Assembly: GCF_004006295.1 (NCBI RefSeq)
Contig: NZ_CP026095.1
Span: 2,342,001 to 2,406,000, forward strand
DNA: 64,000 nucleotides
Direction of reading: 5' to 3'
Source: Peribacillus asahii
GTDB lineage: Bacteria; Bacillota; Bacilli; Bacillales; DSM-1321
Position numbers and translations under genes: made by a program. Shown here piece by piece: positions 1-8,725 of this stretch; the first letter of the stretch is position 1; each line of letters opens with the position of its first letter. The notes beneath the pieces are model-generated. The model did not search any database. It had not been told where the DNA came from and was given only the letters and a program-made list of their open reading frames with translations.

Positions 1-2
1 CC

Positions 3-443
3 AATCCAACTTTGGATGAGAACACAATTGCCTATTACAATGAAGCAATAAAAACTTCAGTAAGGCGTCTTCAGCCTGTAACTAGTTATTTTCATAAAGA
101 TCCCCGACCCGATAAGTTTGGAGGAACTGCACTTACAGGAGTGCAAGCCTATATGGGGAATAGAATCCCCGCTTTAACAGGAAGTGTTGTATTTACCGAT
201 CTTGCCCGGAAGGAAGAATCGCAATCTCCTGTCAAAGGGGTTTTAGCTTATACTAGAATAAGAACAGATTGTAAATTAAATGATTTTAGTGTTATTGAAA
301 CCGATTATAATTTTGGATCTCAATCAGCTTATTATGTTAGTTTGGGAACGAATCTGAATCAAACCAAATTATATTTAGGGGTTTATGGTTCTATGAAAGT
401 GACTGATTTTAACCAAGGCACTGTTTTTGAAATTGTTCCATGA
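3..443 (+). CDS. C-terminal part of a PQQ-dependent (glucose/sorbosone-type) sugar dehydrogenase
   Basis: The reading frame is open to the left edge, so this is the 3' end of a gene that begins outside the window; the TTG at 12 is not a credible start. The visible residues run through a stretch with ALTGVQAYMGNRIPAL and VVFTDLAR and end with GTVFEIVP. That pattern fits the last blades of six-bladed soluble aldose/sorbosone dehydrogenases, where a G-x-x-Y-R-G-x-x-I-P-x-L motif precedes a final strand ending R-I-V-P. Such enzymes oxidise sugars with PQQ outside the membrane. The catalytic residues lie upstream and cannot be seen. Family assignment is moderate; the truncation by the window edge is certain. 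Confidence 0.55.
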   Translation, partial: NPTLDENTIAYYNEAIKTSVRRLQPVTSYFHKDPRPDKFGGTALTGVQAYMGNRIPALTGSVVFTDLARKEESQSPVKGVLAYTRIRTDCKLNDFSVIETDYNFGSQSAYYVSLGTNLNQTKLYLGVYGSMKVTDFNQGTVFEIVP

Positions 444-463
444 TTCATAGCTTTGAACTACTC

Positions 464-497
464 CCCACTTCATTTTCTAACGGAAATTTGAAGTGGG
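464..497. terminator. Hairpin after the sugar dehydrogenase
   Basis: CCCACTTC pairs with GAAGTGGG around an 18-base loop, 20 bases after the stop codon. There is no long T run on the plus strand, so it may be a weak terminator or simply a hairpin between convergent genes. Confidence 0.35.
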
Positions 498-599
498 AAA
501 TTCCTGCGAACACCATCTTCAGTTTTCATCTAAACAACAAATGAATCAAAATAAATTAAAAACCGGAAGTGTTCTTATTATATTCCTATTTTGATTCAT

Positions 600-1559
600 T
601 TACGATTCAAAAAGACTTAGAAACTCTCCATATCCCTTTTCCTGCAATTTATTTTTAGGAACAAACCGAAGTGCTGCAGAATTTATGCAATAGCGTGCCC
701 TATCAGGACCAGGACCATCATCAAAAACATGACCAAGATGGGCATCCGATGCTTTTGCCCGAACTTCAATCCTCCTCATTCCATGAGAGGTATCAAATTT
801 CTCCTCAAGCTCTGAACGTCGCAATGGCTTTGTAAAACTCGGCCATCCACAGCCTGCATCATATTTATCAATCGAACTAAACAATGGCTCGCCTGAGATA
901 ATATCAACATAGATTCCTTCTTCTGTATGATTCCAATACTCATTCTGAAAAGGCGGCTCGGTTGCATTCTTTCTTGTTACCTCATATTGAATCGGAGTAA
1001 GTTCTTTCCGTAATTCCTCATCGCTTTTTCGCTTTTTCCAATTCTCACGAATAAACTTGACGCGTCCAGAGCCTTCTTTATATAGATTATAGTGAAAAGG
1101 GTTCCTTTTATAGTAATGCTGGTGTTTTTCTTCTGCCTTATAAAAAGGCCCAGCCGGTAGAATCGCCGTAACAATTGGTTTCTTAAATCTCCCGCTCTCT
1201 GCAAGCTTGGCCTTAGAGGTCTCTGCTAGTATCCTTTGTTCTTCACTATGAAAAAAAATGGCTGTCCGGTACGATAATCCACGATCGTTAAACTGTCCTG
1301 CAGCATCTGTCGGATCAATTTGCTGCCAGAAAAGGTCCAATAGCTTTTGATAGGACATAACAGCGGAATCAAATGAAATTTGAACAGCTTCATAGTGTCC
1401 TGTTGTATCTGTGCACACTTCCTCATAGGTTGGATTTGCTTTATGGCCGCCTGTGTATCCAGAAATTACTCCTTTAACTCCTGGCAGTTCATCAAATGGT
1501 GATACCATACACCAAAAACAGCCTCCAGCAAAAGTCGCCAGCTCCAATGATTGAGACAT
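600..1559 (-). CDS. msrAB: Fused peptide-methionine sulfoxide reductase MsrA/MsrB
   Basis: A bifunctional repair enzyme that reduces both S- and R-methionine sulfoxide in oxidised proteins, presumably with thioredoxin. Residues 1-170 form MsrA, with the GGCFWC signature near residue 12 (catalytic Cys14). Residues about 175-315 form MsrB, with [10 protein letters not shown] and the catalytic [11 protein letters not shown] near the end. The CxxC zinc pairs found in many MsrB proteins are absent, as in the Bacillus/PilB fused form. The length of 319 residues fits the A-B fusion. ATG 1559 follows AAGGAGATGG at good spacing. It is a single-gene unit; the next gene upstream is a MarR-type regulator on the same strand. 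Confidence is high. Confidence 0.93.
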   Translation of the reverse strand: MSQSLELATFAGGCFWCMVSPFDELPGVKGVISGYTGGHKANPTYEEVCTDTTGHYEAVQISFDSAVMSYQKLLDLFWQQIDPTDAAGQFNDRGLSYRTAIFFHSEEQRILAETSKAKLAESGRFKKPIVTAILPAGPFYKAEEKHQHYYKRNPFHYNLYKEGSGRVKFIRENWKKRKSDEELRKELTPIQYEVTRKNATEPPFQNEYWNHTEEGIYVDIISGEPLFSSIDKYDAGCGWPSFTKPLRRSELEEKFDTSHGMRRIEVRAKASDAHLGHVFDDGPGPDRARYCINSAALRFVPKNKLQEKGYGEFLSLFES

Positions 1560-1685
1560 AATACCATCTCCTTTCCGTCTATGTTACTTCAAGTATATAT
1601 ATTTCTCAAATTTTTAACTAATATGTAAAGTCCTTTCTTCTTAAACTAACGCACCCTAGAGTTTAACTACAATTTAACTCTCCTA

Positions 1686-2132
1686 TCATTCAATAGATTC
1701 TTGTAAATTTTTAAGCGCTTCTAACAAATCTTTATATTTTTCCTTACCCATATCATTTTCAGCTTTTTCTTGTATTTGTAACCAAATAGGCGTTGCTTCT
1801 TCTAATTTAATAAGACCTATATCGGTTATCGAAATAGATTTTGTTCTTGAATCATTTTTATCTTTCGTAATGTTAACATAGCCACTTTGCTTTAGGATAT
1901 TTACATTACGAGTAATAGTAGTTTGGTCAAGTAACATAATCTCTCCTAGCTTGCTAATTGAAATTTCTTTATGATGGGCAATGTTTACTAACATATAGTA
2001 TTGGGTGACTTTTAAGCCAGTAGGCTGCATTTGCTTTTCATATATTTGAGTAACAATTCTTGCTGCTTTTCTAAGGTTCGCACAGGCACAAAATTGTATA
2101 ATATAATCCATCTCATTATGTTTGTTATTCAT
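1686..2132 (-). CDS. MarR-family transcriptional regulator
   Basis: A 148-residue winged-helix regulator. The N-terminal dimerisation helix carries CACANLRKAAR; a helix-turn-helix follows around residues 45-75 (ISISKLGEIMLLDQTTITRN), and the wing contains DKNDSRTKSISITD. I place the start at ATG 2132 because AAAGGAG lies 10 bases upstream; the longer frame to 2180 has no ribosome site. The paired N-terminal cysteines could make it redox- or electrophile-responsive, but that is inference. It points away from a thioesterase stub and nitronate monooxygenase about 440 bases off, which are plausible targets. Family is certain, ligand unknown. Confidence 0.85.
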   Translation of the reverse strand: MNNKHNEMDYIIQFCACANLRKAARIVTQIYEKQMQPTGLKVTQYYMLVNIAHHKEISISKLGEIMLLDQTTITRNVNILKQSGYVNITKDKNDSRTKSISITDIGLIKLEEATPIWLQIQEKAENDMGKEKYKDLLEALKNLQESIE

Positions 2133-2180
2133 AAAGCAGACTCTCCTTTCGAACCCATTCAAACTTAATAAATCCTTCAC

Positions 2181-2571
2181 TATATTTTTATTAAGGTGGC
2201 ATTCAATATTTAATTGGTAATTATTTCTTGACAGATAATATGTTTATCAATACCATTATATATGTATATACATATAAATGATTAAAGAAAGATATTCTAT
2301 GCAGGATAATGATAATTAGTCCAAATCGTTTCCTTGAATATATTTAATACTATTCCCTATTAAAAGAATTTTTTACCCTGAAGTTACAGAATATTGAAAA
2401 ATATCTGAGGATTGTGGGTGAGGTTTCATGAATATATAGGAATGCTTGGTTTTGCAAGATAAGATGTATCTTGGATTAATTTTTTCAAATATTTTAGAAC
2501 GAATACTCTAAGTATATATTATTTTTGTTAAGTCACATCTCAAATCTATAAAAATTTGGAGGTTGGGTTTA
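2181..2571. other. Intergenic region upstream of the nitronate monooxygenase unit
   Basis: An AT-rich divergent region between the MarR-type gene and the thioesterase stub. It probably holds the promoters of both units, but I could not assign an operator or a convincing -35/-10 pair. No coding remnant was recognised before 2572. Confidence 0.4.
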
Positions 2572-2688
2572 TTGAACCATTTAGAAGATTTAAAGAAGAT
2601 GATGACTGGAGAAAGACCTGCAGCACCTATAGCTCAATTACTTGGGTTTACTAAAATTCTGAGTACATGTTCTTTACAAATAAGATAA
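2572..2688 (+). pseudogene. 5' stub of a PaaI/hotdog-fold thioesterase gene
   Basis: A strong GGAGG at 2559-2563 precedes a TTG start and 38 codons, then a stop. Residues 13-25 read GERPAAPIAQLLG, which matches the N-terminus of PaaI-family acyl-CoA thioesterases (charged helix, then P-P-x-A-x-L-L-G-F). The hotdog domain that should follow, with its catalytic Asp/Asn, is missing, so the gene has lost most of its length. It sits directly upstream of nitronate monooxygenase in the same direction, suggesting the two were once an operon. The expression signals survive while the body is gone, which points to an internal deletion. Confidence 0.55.
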
Positions 2689-2730
2689 GGCACAAATTAC
2701 ATGCCTATAAATTGAATGGAGGAACAACAA

Positions 2731-3705
2731 ATGTCAAGAATTCCGTCAATACTTCAGAATTTGCGTATCCCTGTAATCGGCGCACCATTATTTATTATTA
2801 GTAATCCTAAGCTAGTGATAGAGCAATGTAAGGCAGGAATAGTTGGATCAATGCCTGCACTGAATGCTAGACCCGCATCCTTACTTGATGAATGGTTGGC
2901 AGAAATCACAGAGGAGCTCGCAGCTTATAACGCAAAAAATCCAGATCGCCCAGCTGCACCATTTGCTATTAATCAAATTGTTCACAAGTCAAATGAACGG
3001 TTAGAGCACGACATGGAATTGTGTGTGAAGTACAAAGTTCCCATTATAATTTCTTCTTTAGGTGCCCGCAAAGAGATATTTGACACAGCACATAGTTACG
3101 GAGGAATTGTTCTGCACGACATAATCAATAACACTTTCGCGCACAAGGCAATTGACAAAGGTGCAGATGGTTTAATTGCCGTTGCGGCAGGAGCTGGCGG
3201 TCATGCTGGTGTGAAGAGTCCGTTTGCTTTGATTCAAGAAATCCGACAGTGGTTCGACGGTCCGCTTGCTTTGTCCGGATCGATTGCTACGGGAAGTGCA
3301 ATCCTGGCTGCCCAAGCGATGGGGGCTGATTTTGCATATATCGGCTCACCGTTCATTGCAACACATGAAGCCCGTGCTGCTGAAGCGTATAAGCAGGCAA
3401 TCGTTGACAGTACGTCTGATGATATTGTTTATAGCAGTCTTTTCACTGGTGTTCATGGAAATTATCTGAAACCATCAATCCGAGCAGCAGGATTGGATCC
3501 TGACAACCTTCCTGAAAGTAATCCATCTAAGATGAATTTTGGAGAAAAGGCCGTGAAGCCGTGGAAGGATATTTGGGGAAGTGGTCAAGGTATCGGTGTT
3601 ATTAAAGAGGTTACTAGTGCAGCTGAATTTGTAGACAAACTTTATAAGGAATATATTGAAGCAAGAGACAGTCTAATCCGCCGTAGTATAGTTAGAACGA
3701 TCTGA
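2731..3705 (+). CDS. Nitronate monooxygenase (2-nitropropane dioxygenase family)
   Basis: An FMN-dependent TIM-barrel enzyme that oxidises toxic propionate-3-nitronate and other alkyl nitronates. The first strand motif IPVIGAPLF, the FMN-phosphate region DGLIAVAAGAGGHAG around residue 148, and LSGSIATGSAILAAQAMGADFAYIG are all class signatures. The start is ATG 2731, with GGAGG six bases before it; the alternative ATG at 2716 lies upstream of that ribosome site. The length of 324 residues is normal. The nearest upstream regulator is MarR-type. The real substrate is unknown, as for most members of the family. An inverted repeat with a T run follows the gene. Confidence 0.9.
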   Translation: MSRIPSILQNLRIPVIGAPLFIISNPKLVIEQCKAGIVGSMPALNARPASLLDEWLAEITEELAAYNAKNPDRPAAPFAINQIVHKSNERLEHDMELCVKYKVPIIISSLGARKEIFDTAHSYGGIVLHDIINNTFAHKAIDKGADGLIAVAAGAGGHAGVKSPFALIQEIRQWFDGPLALSGSIATGSAILAAQAMGADFAYIGSPFIATHEARAAEAYKQAIVDSTSDDIVYSSLFTGVHGNYLKPSIRAAGLDPDNLPESNPSKMNFGEKAVKPWKDIWGSGQGIGVIKEVTSAAEFVDKLYKEYIEARDSLIRRSIVRTI

Positions 3706-3754
3706 GTCTGAAAACATTGTCCCATTCTAACATTTTATAGCCTTAATCATGATT

Positions 3755-3789
3755 AGCCGCACAGTGGTTTTACTTGTGTGGCTTTTTTT
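3755..3789 (+). terminator. Rho-independent terminator of nitronate monooxygenase
   Basis: AGCCGCACA pairs with TGTGTGGCT (one G-U pair) and is followed by seven Ts, 50 bases past the stop codon. Confidence 0.75.
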
Positions 3790-3808
3790 CTAAATAATAG
3801 CTATAAAT

Positions 3809-3946
3809 TCATCTTCCAAATCGAACACTCCTTCCTCCACTAAAATGTTGAATATCAAATATTTTAGATAATCCTGTTCCTGTCATTGCAACTTCCTTTT
3901 TCTCTGCATCTTTGCTTCCGCATTTTATACAACCTTTTTCAGACAT
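3809..3946 (-). pseudogene. Truncated zinc-ribbon protein gene
   Basis: ATG 3946 follows GGAGAGGAG at good spacing. The 45 codons read C-I-K-C-G-S near residue 6 and then TGTGLSKIFDIQH, the hallmark of small single-domain zinc-ribbon nucleic-acid-binding proteins of Firmicutes. In those proteins the sequence continues to a second CxxCG knuckle about 15 residues later. Here, right after FDIQH, it switches to an unrelated SGGRSVRFGR and stops, so the second zinc-binding pair is lost and the fold cannot form. The change point near 3840 looks like a deletion junction. It points away from nitronate monooxygenase and toward the shared terminator. Confidence 0.55.
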
Positions 3947-4259
3947 ACTTGTTCTCCTCTCCAACAAACCGATTTATTTGTACTTTAATATGGAGGAAAC
4001 TTGAAAAAGTTTCAGTGAATAATTTTAAACATTGTCCCTCTTCAACTAACCTGCTCAGTAGCTCAATATTTGCTTCAATTTTAGTAGTACGATTAACACT
4101 AATAAATATGGAAAAAATCTTTTTCTCACCTACCTCTTTACCTTTCAAAAAGTGAGCATTTCCCTTTTTGAAGGAACATCTGTTTGTGGAGGAAAGTTAG
4201 CTGTTATGATGATGTATTGGTAATAATAAGTAAGTTAGTTACCGTTCGTTGCCTATTAA

Positions 4260-4288
4260 AAAAGCAAGGCCCGATTGGCCCTGCTTTT
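4260..4288 (-). terminator. Terminator of the cupredoxin gene
   Basis: AAAAGCAAGGCC pairs with GGCCCTGCTTTT across a five-base loop, giving a GC-rich stem with a T tract on the minus strand. It overlaps the last base of the cupredoxin stop codon, so the stem begins immediately after the gene. Confidence 0.75.
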
Positions 4289-4653
4289 TATTTGACTATT
4301 ACTTTTCCAACCATTCCTTCCTGTAAATGGTACCGACATATCAGATCATATGTACCGGTCTTGTTCGGTTTCACGGTAATGGTGTTTTCTTTTCCAGGCT
4401 GGACTTCGGCGTCAATTCCGAGCTTTTCCACTGTGAAGGTGTGCTTTTTCGTACCTTTGTTTTTCAATATCAACGTTGTCGTTCTTCCATTCGTAATAGT
4501 GATGACTTTCGGATTAAAGTAATCATCGTTCAACTCGACCTCAATCGGCTGTGCTACGACGCCGGACTCGGCAAATACACTGAGTGAGCCTGGAGTTGTC
4601 ACAATCATCGCAAGCAAAACGACCAAGCCAGTTAACCACTTTTTCACAGACAT
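4288..4653 (-). CDS. Secreted cupredoxin-domain (type I copper) protein
   Basis: A 121-residue exported blue-copper-like protein. Residues 1-30 are a signal peptide (KK, hydrophobic core, cleavage near SVFAES). The rest is a single cupredoxin fold with the full type I ligand set: His71 (KKHTF), Cys106, His109 (ICRYH) and Met114 (GMVG). It probably binds copper outside the membrane for electron transfer or metal handling. ATG 4653 is preferred because GGAGG lies eight bases before it; the TTG six bases earlier is too close. It stands alone with its own terminator. The partner is unknown. Confidence 0.8.
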   Translation of the reverse strand: MSVKKWLTGLVVLLAMIVTTPGSLSVFAESGVVAQPIEVELNDDYFNPKVITITNGRTTTLILKNKGTKKHTFTVEKLGIDAEVQPGKENTITVKPNKTGTYDLICRYHLQEGMVGKVIVK

Positions 4654-5255
4654 TCGCAATCCCTCCTTTCCTAAGACTATCTTTTTCCAATTTGTAAAAT
4701 ATTATCACGTAAATCTATGTGTTTTATTGAAAAGGTGTTATTCAACAATCTGACCCGATTGTTGAATAACATGACTGACGTTTTTGAAACAGCTTTATTA
4801 TGTTTTAAACGACTTTATTATAAATTAAACAACTTTATTATCTCTGTACACCGTCTTGTGAATTGGCTTATAAAAAAGGAATTGATTGCTCAAGATCAAG
4901 AGGAAAATGTCGTTTTCAACTGGAGAGAAAAAGGCGGCTTAAACAAATTTTCTTTTTCCATATCGATCATATATCTTTTTTTGAATAATAGTATCAGTAT
5001 GTCCAAGATTTAGAGATTACTTGCAAGTGTCCTGAAGTTTTTGCACCAGAACCAAGATAAGTAAAGGCTGTTCCTTTTTAGGGACAGCCTGATTCATTGA
5101 TATCCTACTTACACTTTCCTCCTTATCGATGCGGATATGAAATACAGATACAAGCCTTGTCGAAGCAACAACGGAACAATCACGACATTCCTTTGATTCA
5201 GCATAAAATCCGGTAACATGGTAAAAATACAAAAAAATAACGAAGGAGAAAAATA
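4654..5255. other. Intergenic region between cupredoxin and poxB
   Basis: About 600 bases. It holds the perfect palindrome at 4737-4770 and a second hairpin, AGGCTGTTCC with GGGACAGCCT, at 5065-5090. Reading frames here (for example 4717-5013) lack ribosome sites and family features. No gene is supported. Confidence 0.5.
4737..4770. repeat. Palindromic repeat element
   Basis: GTTATTCAACAATC is followed after six bases (TGACCC) by its exact reverse complement, GATTGTTGAATAAC. A similar palindrome built on the same TTCAAnAATC / GATTnTTGAA arms occurs at 27393-27424, and half-sites with GCGCCCGATTGT occur at 15144 and 61912. It is not followed by a T run, so I treat it as a dispersed repeat rather than a terminator. 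Confidence 0.6.
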
Positions 5256-6983
5256 ATGAAAAGAACTATTGCGGATTCACTCGTTGAAGCACTGTTAAAT
5301 GCAGGTGTGAAAAGGATTTATGGTATTATAGGAGACTCACTGAACGCCGTTCTCGATTCCGTCCGGCGTTCAAAGAAAATTGAATGGATTCATGTCCGCC
5401 ATGAAGAGGTTGCAGCATTCGCGGCCGGTGCCGATGCTGATATTACCGGAAGTATTGCTGTGTGTGCCGGAAGCAGTGGCCCTGGCAATATGCACCTCAT
5501 CAATGGCTTGTACGACTGTCACCGCAACCGGGTCCCTGTGCTTGCGATTGCAGCACACATTCCAAGCTACGAAATCGGCACCAATTTTTTTCAGGAAACA
5601 CGCCCCGATCATCTATTTAAGGACTGCAGCTATTACTGCGAGGTAGTGACGACCCCTCACCAAATGCCCCGCTCCGTAGTTGTCGCCATGCAGAATGCAG
5701 TTGCGCGTAAAGGTGTGTCCGTTCTTGTTCTGCCCGGGGATGTCGCTGGTTTAGAAGCAGACAAGACCCCTATACCTCAACATGTCCTTCATGTGACACA
5801 GCCGGTAATACATCCTTCGGAAACAGAGTTAAAGCAGCTGGCGGAATACTTGAACCACGGCAAGCGCATCACGCTGCTGTGCGGGGCCGGCTGTGCTGGC
5901 GCTCACACGCAACTCATGCAGCTTTGTGAAAAACTGCAATCACCTATGGTTATTGCTTTGCGAGGTAAAGAACACCTGGAGTATGATAATCCGTACTCTG
6001 TCGGACTGACAGGACTTATCGGTTATGCATCAGGCTATCAGGCGGTTAAGGAATGCGATGTACTGCTGATGCTTGGTACCGATTTTCCATACAGACAATT
6101 CTATCCAAAAGATGCCACAATTTTGCAGGTCGATATTGAGCCGGGACATCTCGGCCGCCGAACCGACCTCACCTACGGGCTGTGCGGTGATGTGAAGGCA
6201 ACCATTGAAGCACTGCTGCCTTATCTGACAGAGCCACATGATGGAAGCCACCTGAAGAGATTAACAGACCACTATCGCAAAGTCCGTGATGATTTGGACG
6301 AACTTGCCATCGGAAAACCAGGCCACAAACCGATCCATCCTCAATATCTCACGAAAGCCGTCAGTGATCTGGCGAGTAAGAATGCGGTATTTACATGCGA
6401 TGTCGGAACCCCAACACTTTGGGCCGCCCGTTATCTGCAAATGAACGGACAAAGGCGGTTATTAGGTTCTTTTAATCACGGAACGATGGCAAACGCCCTG
6501 CCACAGGCTATTGGAGCACAGATTGCCCAGCCAGACCGCCAGGTGATTTCTCTTTCTGGAGATGGAGGTCTTGCCATGCTAATGGGCGATCTTCTCACCC
6601 TGCGGCAGTATAAATTACCCGTAAAGGTGGTCGTATTCAACAACGGTGCGCTCAGTTTCGTTGAGCTTGAAATGAAAGCAGCCGGCTTCCTGGAAACAGG
6701 CACCGCCCTTGATAACCCCAACTTTGCAACGATGGCGCAAGCGATAGGCATTGAAGGAATTCGCGTGGAGGACCCTGCAGAACTGGAGGAAGCGATTCAG
6801 CGTGCCCTTCAATATGACGGACCTGTGCTACTTGATGTTGTCGTGAACCGTCAGGAATTGGCTCTACCACCAAAAATCACATTTGAACAGGCGCATGGAT
6901 TTAGCCTTTGGATGATGAAAGCCGTCCTGAACAGGCACGGCAACGAGCTCATTGACCTTGCCAAAACGAATCTTTTCCGCTAA
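5256..6983 (+). CDS. poxB: Thiamine-pyrophosphate-dependent pyruvate oxidase/dehydrogenase (PoxB type)
   Basis: A 575-residue ThDP enzyme. The N-terminal PYR domain contains GIIGDSLNAVLD and the catalytic-Glu motif WIHVRHEEVAAFAAGA (Glu near residue 50). The central FAD-binding-type domain spans about 190-330, and the C-terminal PP domain has the Mg/ThDP motif GDGGLAMLMGDLLTL. Its N-terminal 160 residues resemble E. coli PoxB closely (CAGSSGPGNMHLINGL, CHRNRVPVLAIAAHIP), so the likely reaction is decarboxylation of pyruvate to acetate with electrons passed to quinone. The PoxB membrane-anchoring C-terminus is less clear here. AGGAG precedes ATG 5256. It stands alone, followed by a transporter stub. 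Confidence 0.87.
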   Translation: MKRTIADSLVEALLNAGVKRIYGIIGDSLNAVLDSVRRSKKIEWIHVRHEEVAAFAAGADADITGSIAVCAGSSGPGNMHLINGLYDCHRNRVPVLAIAAHIPSYEIGTNFFQETRPDHLFKDCSYYCEVVTTPHQMPRSVVVAMQNAVARKGVSVLVLPGDVAGLEADKTPIPQHVLHVTQPVIHPSETELKQLAEYLNHGKRITLLCGAGCAGAHTQLMQLCEKLQSPMVIALRGKEHLEYDNPYSVGLTGLIGYASGYQAVKECDVLLMLGTDFPYRQFYPKDATILQVDIEPGHLGRRTDLTYGLCGDVKATIEALLPYLTEPHDGSHLKRLTDHYRKVRDDLDELAIGKPGHKPIHPQYLTKAVSDLASKNAVFTCDVGTPTLWAARYLQMNGQRRLLGSFNHGTMANALPQAIGAQIAQPDRQVISLSGDGGLAMLMGDLLTLRQYKLPVKVVVFNNGALSFVELEMKAAGFLETGTALDNPNFATMAQAIGIEGIRVEDPAELEEAIQRALQYDGPVLLDVVVNRQELALPPKITFEQAHGFSLWMMKAVLNRHGNELIDLAKTNLFR

Positions 6984-7024
6984 TAAGCCCAAATTATACG
7001 ATATTATAAAAGGAAAGGAAAACC

Positions 7025-7114
7025 ATGATGAAAAACAAAGCTCCCAACCGATGGTTTATTGTCCTGGGTACGATTATTGTGCAAATGGGACTCGGTACGA
7101 TTTATACAAAATAA
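7025..7114 (+). pseudogene. N-terminal stub of an OFA-type major facilitator transporter
   Basis: After AAAGGAAAGG, two ATGs open a 29-codon frame containing NRWFIVLGTIIVQMGLGTIYT, which is split here as NRWFIVLGTI plus IVQMGLGTIYT. This is the first transmembrane helix of oxalate/formate-antiporter-family MFS proteins, where IYT is followed by W-S-x-F. Here a Lys and a stop replace the rest, so about 95 percent of the gene is gone. It lies 41 bases after poxB in the same direction and was probably its operon partner, perhaps for a carboxylate. Confidence 0.6.
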
Positions 7115-7143
7115 AGGGGCTTTAGTTTAATAAGGAATACCAG

Positions 7144-7171
7144 AAGGACCTTAGAGGACAGGGTCCTTTTT
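7144..7171 (+). terminator. Terminator after the poxB unit
   Basis: AAGGACC and GGGTCCTT form a stem around a ten-base loop, followed by a short T run. It probably ended the former poxB-transporter transcript. Confidence 0.6.
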
Positions 7172-7547
7172 GTTTGCTCAAAAATCAATACTATCTTTTA
7201 ACAGATCCTTTCTTTAAGCAATAAGATGAAGTTCACAAAAGTACAACTTTTACACAAAATCATTATCAGTATTCCTAGGCAGCTGAGGGGAAAAAGGCTA
7301 TGGAACAATTAACTTTGCGCTAACGTTTTATGTCATTTGTCGAAGCCGTTCAGGATTTAAACGCTGACCGTTATCGAACTATTGACCGACAAAAGAGGAA
7401 CATCTAAAAAAAGCAGACGTTTCGCTATCCCTCACAATACGAATTAAATGAAAAATGGGCGCTTATCCTTGTTCTGGTATGCTCCCCTTATAGTAGACAC
7501 GTTTTAAAAAGCGCATTAATCTGTCTATTATTAAGGGGGTATTTTTT

Positions 7548-7838
7548 ATGGAGAAAAAAGCAGAGACTTATGATATATCATTCAAGAAAAAAGCAGTGGA
7601 TTTATTTCATCAAAAGAAGAATTATGCAGCCGTTTCCAGAGAATTAAACACTCATCGAAAAAACATACAACGATGGGTTAAACAGTTTAGTGAAGATGGG
7701 ATGGTTGGTCTTAGAGAAAAACGTGGCAGAAAAAGTGGGTCTAGTAGAGTCTCTTCATCTACCTTTGAAAATACCCAACAGAAAATAAAGCGATTAGAAG
7801 CTGAGAATGAACTATTAAAAAAGCTTTTAAAGATGTGA
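7548..7838 (+). CDS. IS3-family transposase OrfA (copy 1)
   Basis: A 96-residue DNA-binding subunit. Helix-turn-helix residues 10-45 (KKAVDLFHQKKNYAAVSREL) bind the inverted repeats, and the C-terminus is a leucine-zipper-like coiled coil (RLEAENELLKKLLKM). AAGGGGG precedes ATG 7548. Near the 3' end, the heptamer A-AAA-AAG at 7817-7823 is positioned for -1 ribosomal slippage into orfB, whose frame is open across it; the fused OrfAB is the usual active transposase in this family. It overlaps orfB by four bases. Identical to the copy at 13113-13403. Confidence 0.93.
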   Translation: MEKKAETYDISFKKKAVDLFHQKKNYAAVSRELNTHRKNIQRWVKQFSEDGMVGLREKRGRKSGSSRVSSSTFENTQQKIKRLEAENELLKKLLKM

Positions 7839-8725
7839 AAGGAGGAATGAATCTAAAACCTAGTATTCTATTTCCAATCATTAATGATTTATCTAAACAA
7901 GCTCACTCTATACAGCTACTTTGTCATCTAGCTAAAGTATCAAGAAGTGGATACTACAAGTGGATAAAGCGTAAAGCATTACCTTCGGAAAAGCAGATAG
8001 AGGATGAGAAGCTAAAGCAGAAAATAATAGAATGTCATCAGAAATATAAGGGCATCTATGGCTATAGAAGAATACAAATTTGGTTAAAGAGGACCTATGA
8101 TATTCATATTAATCACAAAAAAGTTCAACGGTTACTAAGTGAGCTAGGTATTAAAGCAATTATCAGGAAGAAACGAATTTATTACGGTAAGAAAGAACCT
8201 TATCTTATCTCGAATAATTATTTAAATAGATCCTTTTACGCTTCTCGCCCTAATGAAAAGTGGGTAACGGATATTACGTACCTCATTTTCAATGGACAGA
8301 AACTATACTTGTCTGCCATCAAAGACCTATATAATAACGAAGTTGTTGCGTACCAAATTAGTAGACGTAATGATTATAAACTAGTCTTGGATACTCTTAA
8401 AAAAGCCATAAAAGGAAGGAATGTAAAGGGACTCCTTCTCCATAGTGATCAAGGATACCAATACACTTCCCATAACTATAATCAGCTACTCACAAGAAAT
8501 AAAATGAAAGCTAGTATGTCTAGAAAGGGCAACTGTTGGGATAACGCTAGTATGGAAAATTTCTTTAGTCATTTAAAAACAGAATGTTTTAACCTGCATA
8601 CTTTTAAAACTTCACAAGAGGTTAGAACGGCTATTAAAGACTACATTCACTTTTATAACCACGAAAGGTTTCAAACCAAGCTAAACAACCTGACTCCTAT
8701 CGAATATAGAAGTCAGGCTTCTTAA
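7835..8725 (+). CDS. IS3-family transposase OrfB, DDE integrase (copy 1)
   Basis: A 296-residue catalytic subunit with an N-terminal HTH_21-type region and an rve integrase core. The DDE triad is visible: Asp in NEKWVTDITYL, Asp in LLHSDQGYQYTS, and Glu in NCWDNASMENFFSHLK, with the K/R seven residues later (K-T-E). It can start at GTG 7835 inside the orfA stop region (GTGA overlap), but expression as a -1 OrfAB fusion from the A6G site is more usual. The protein is intact and identical to the second copy, so at least one copy moved recently. Confidence 0.94.
   Translation: MKGGMNLKPSILFPIINDLSKQAHSIQLLCHLAKVSRSGYYKWIKRKALPSEKQIEDEKLKQKIIECHQKYKGIYGYRRIQIWLKRTYDIHINHKKVQRLLSELGIKAIIRKKRIYYGKKEPYLISNNYLNRSFYASRPNEKWVTDITYLIFNGQKLYLSAIKDLYNNEVVAYQISRRNDYKLVLDTLKKAIKGRNVKGLLLHSDQGYQYTSHNYNQLLTRNKMKASMSRKGNCWDNASMENFFSHLKTECFNLHTFKTSQEVRTAIKDYIHFYNHERFQTKLNNLTPIEYRSQAS

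Noticed and set aside
3939..4148. A 69-codon minus-strand frame upstream of the zinc-ribbon stub
   Set aside because: It overlaps the stub ATG, but it begins at a TTG without a ribosome site and matches no family I know.
4717..5013. A 98-codon plus-strand frame
   Set aside because: It runs through the palindrome at 4737, lacks a ribosome site and has no domain-like composition.
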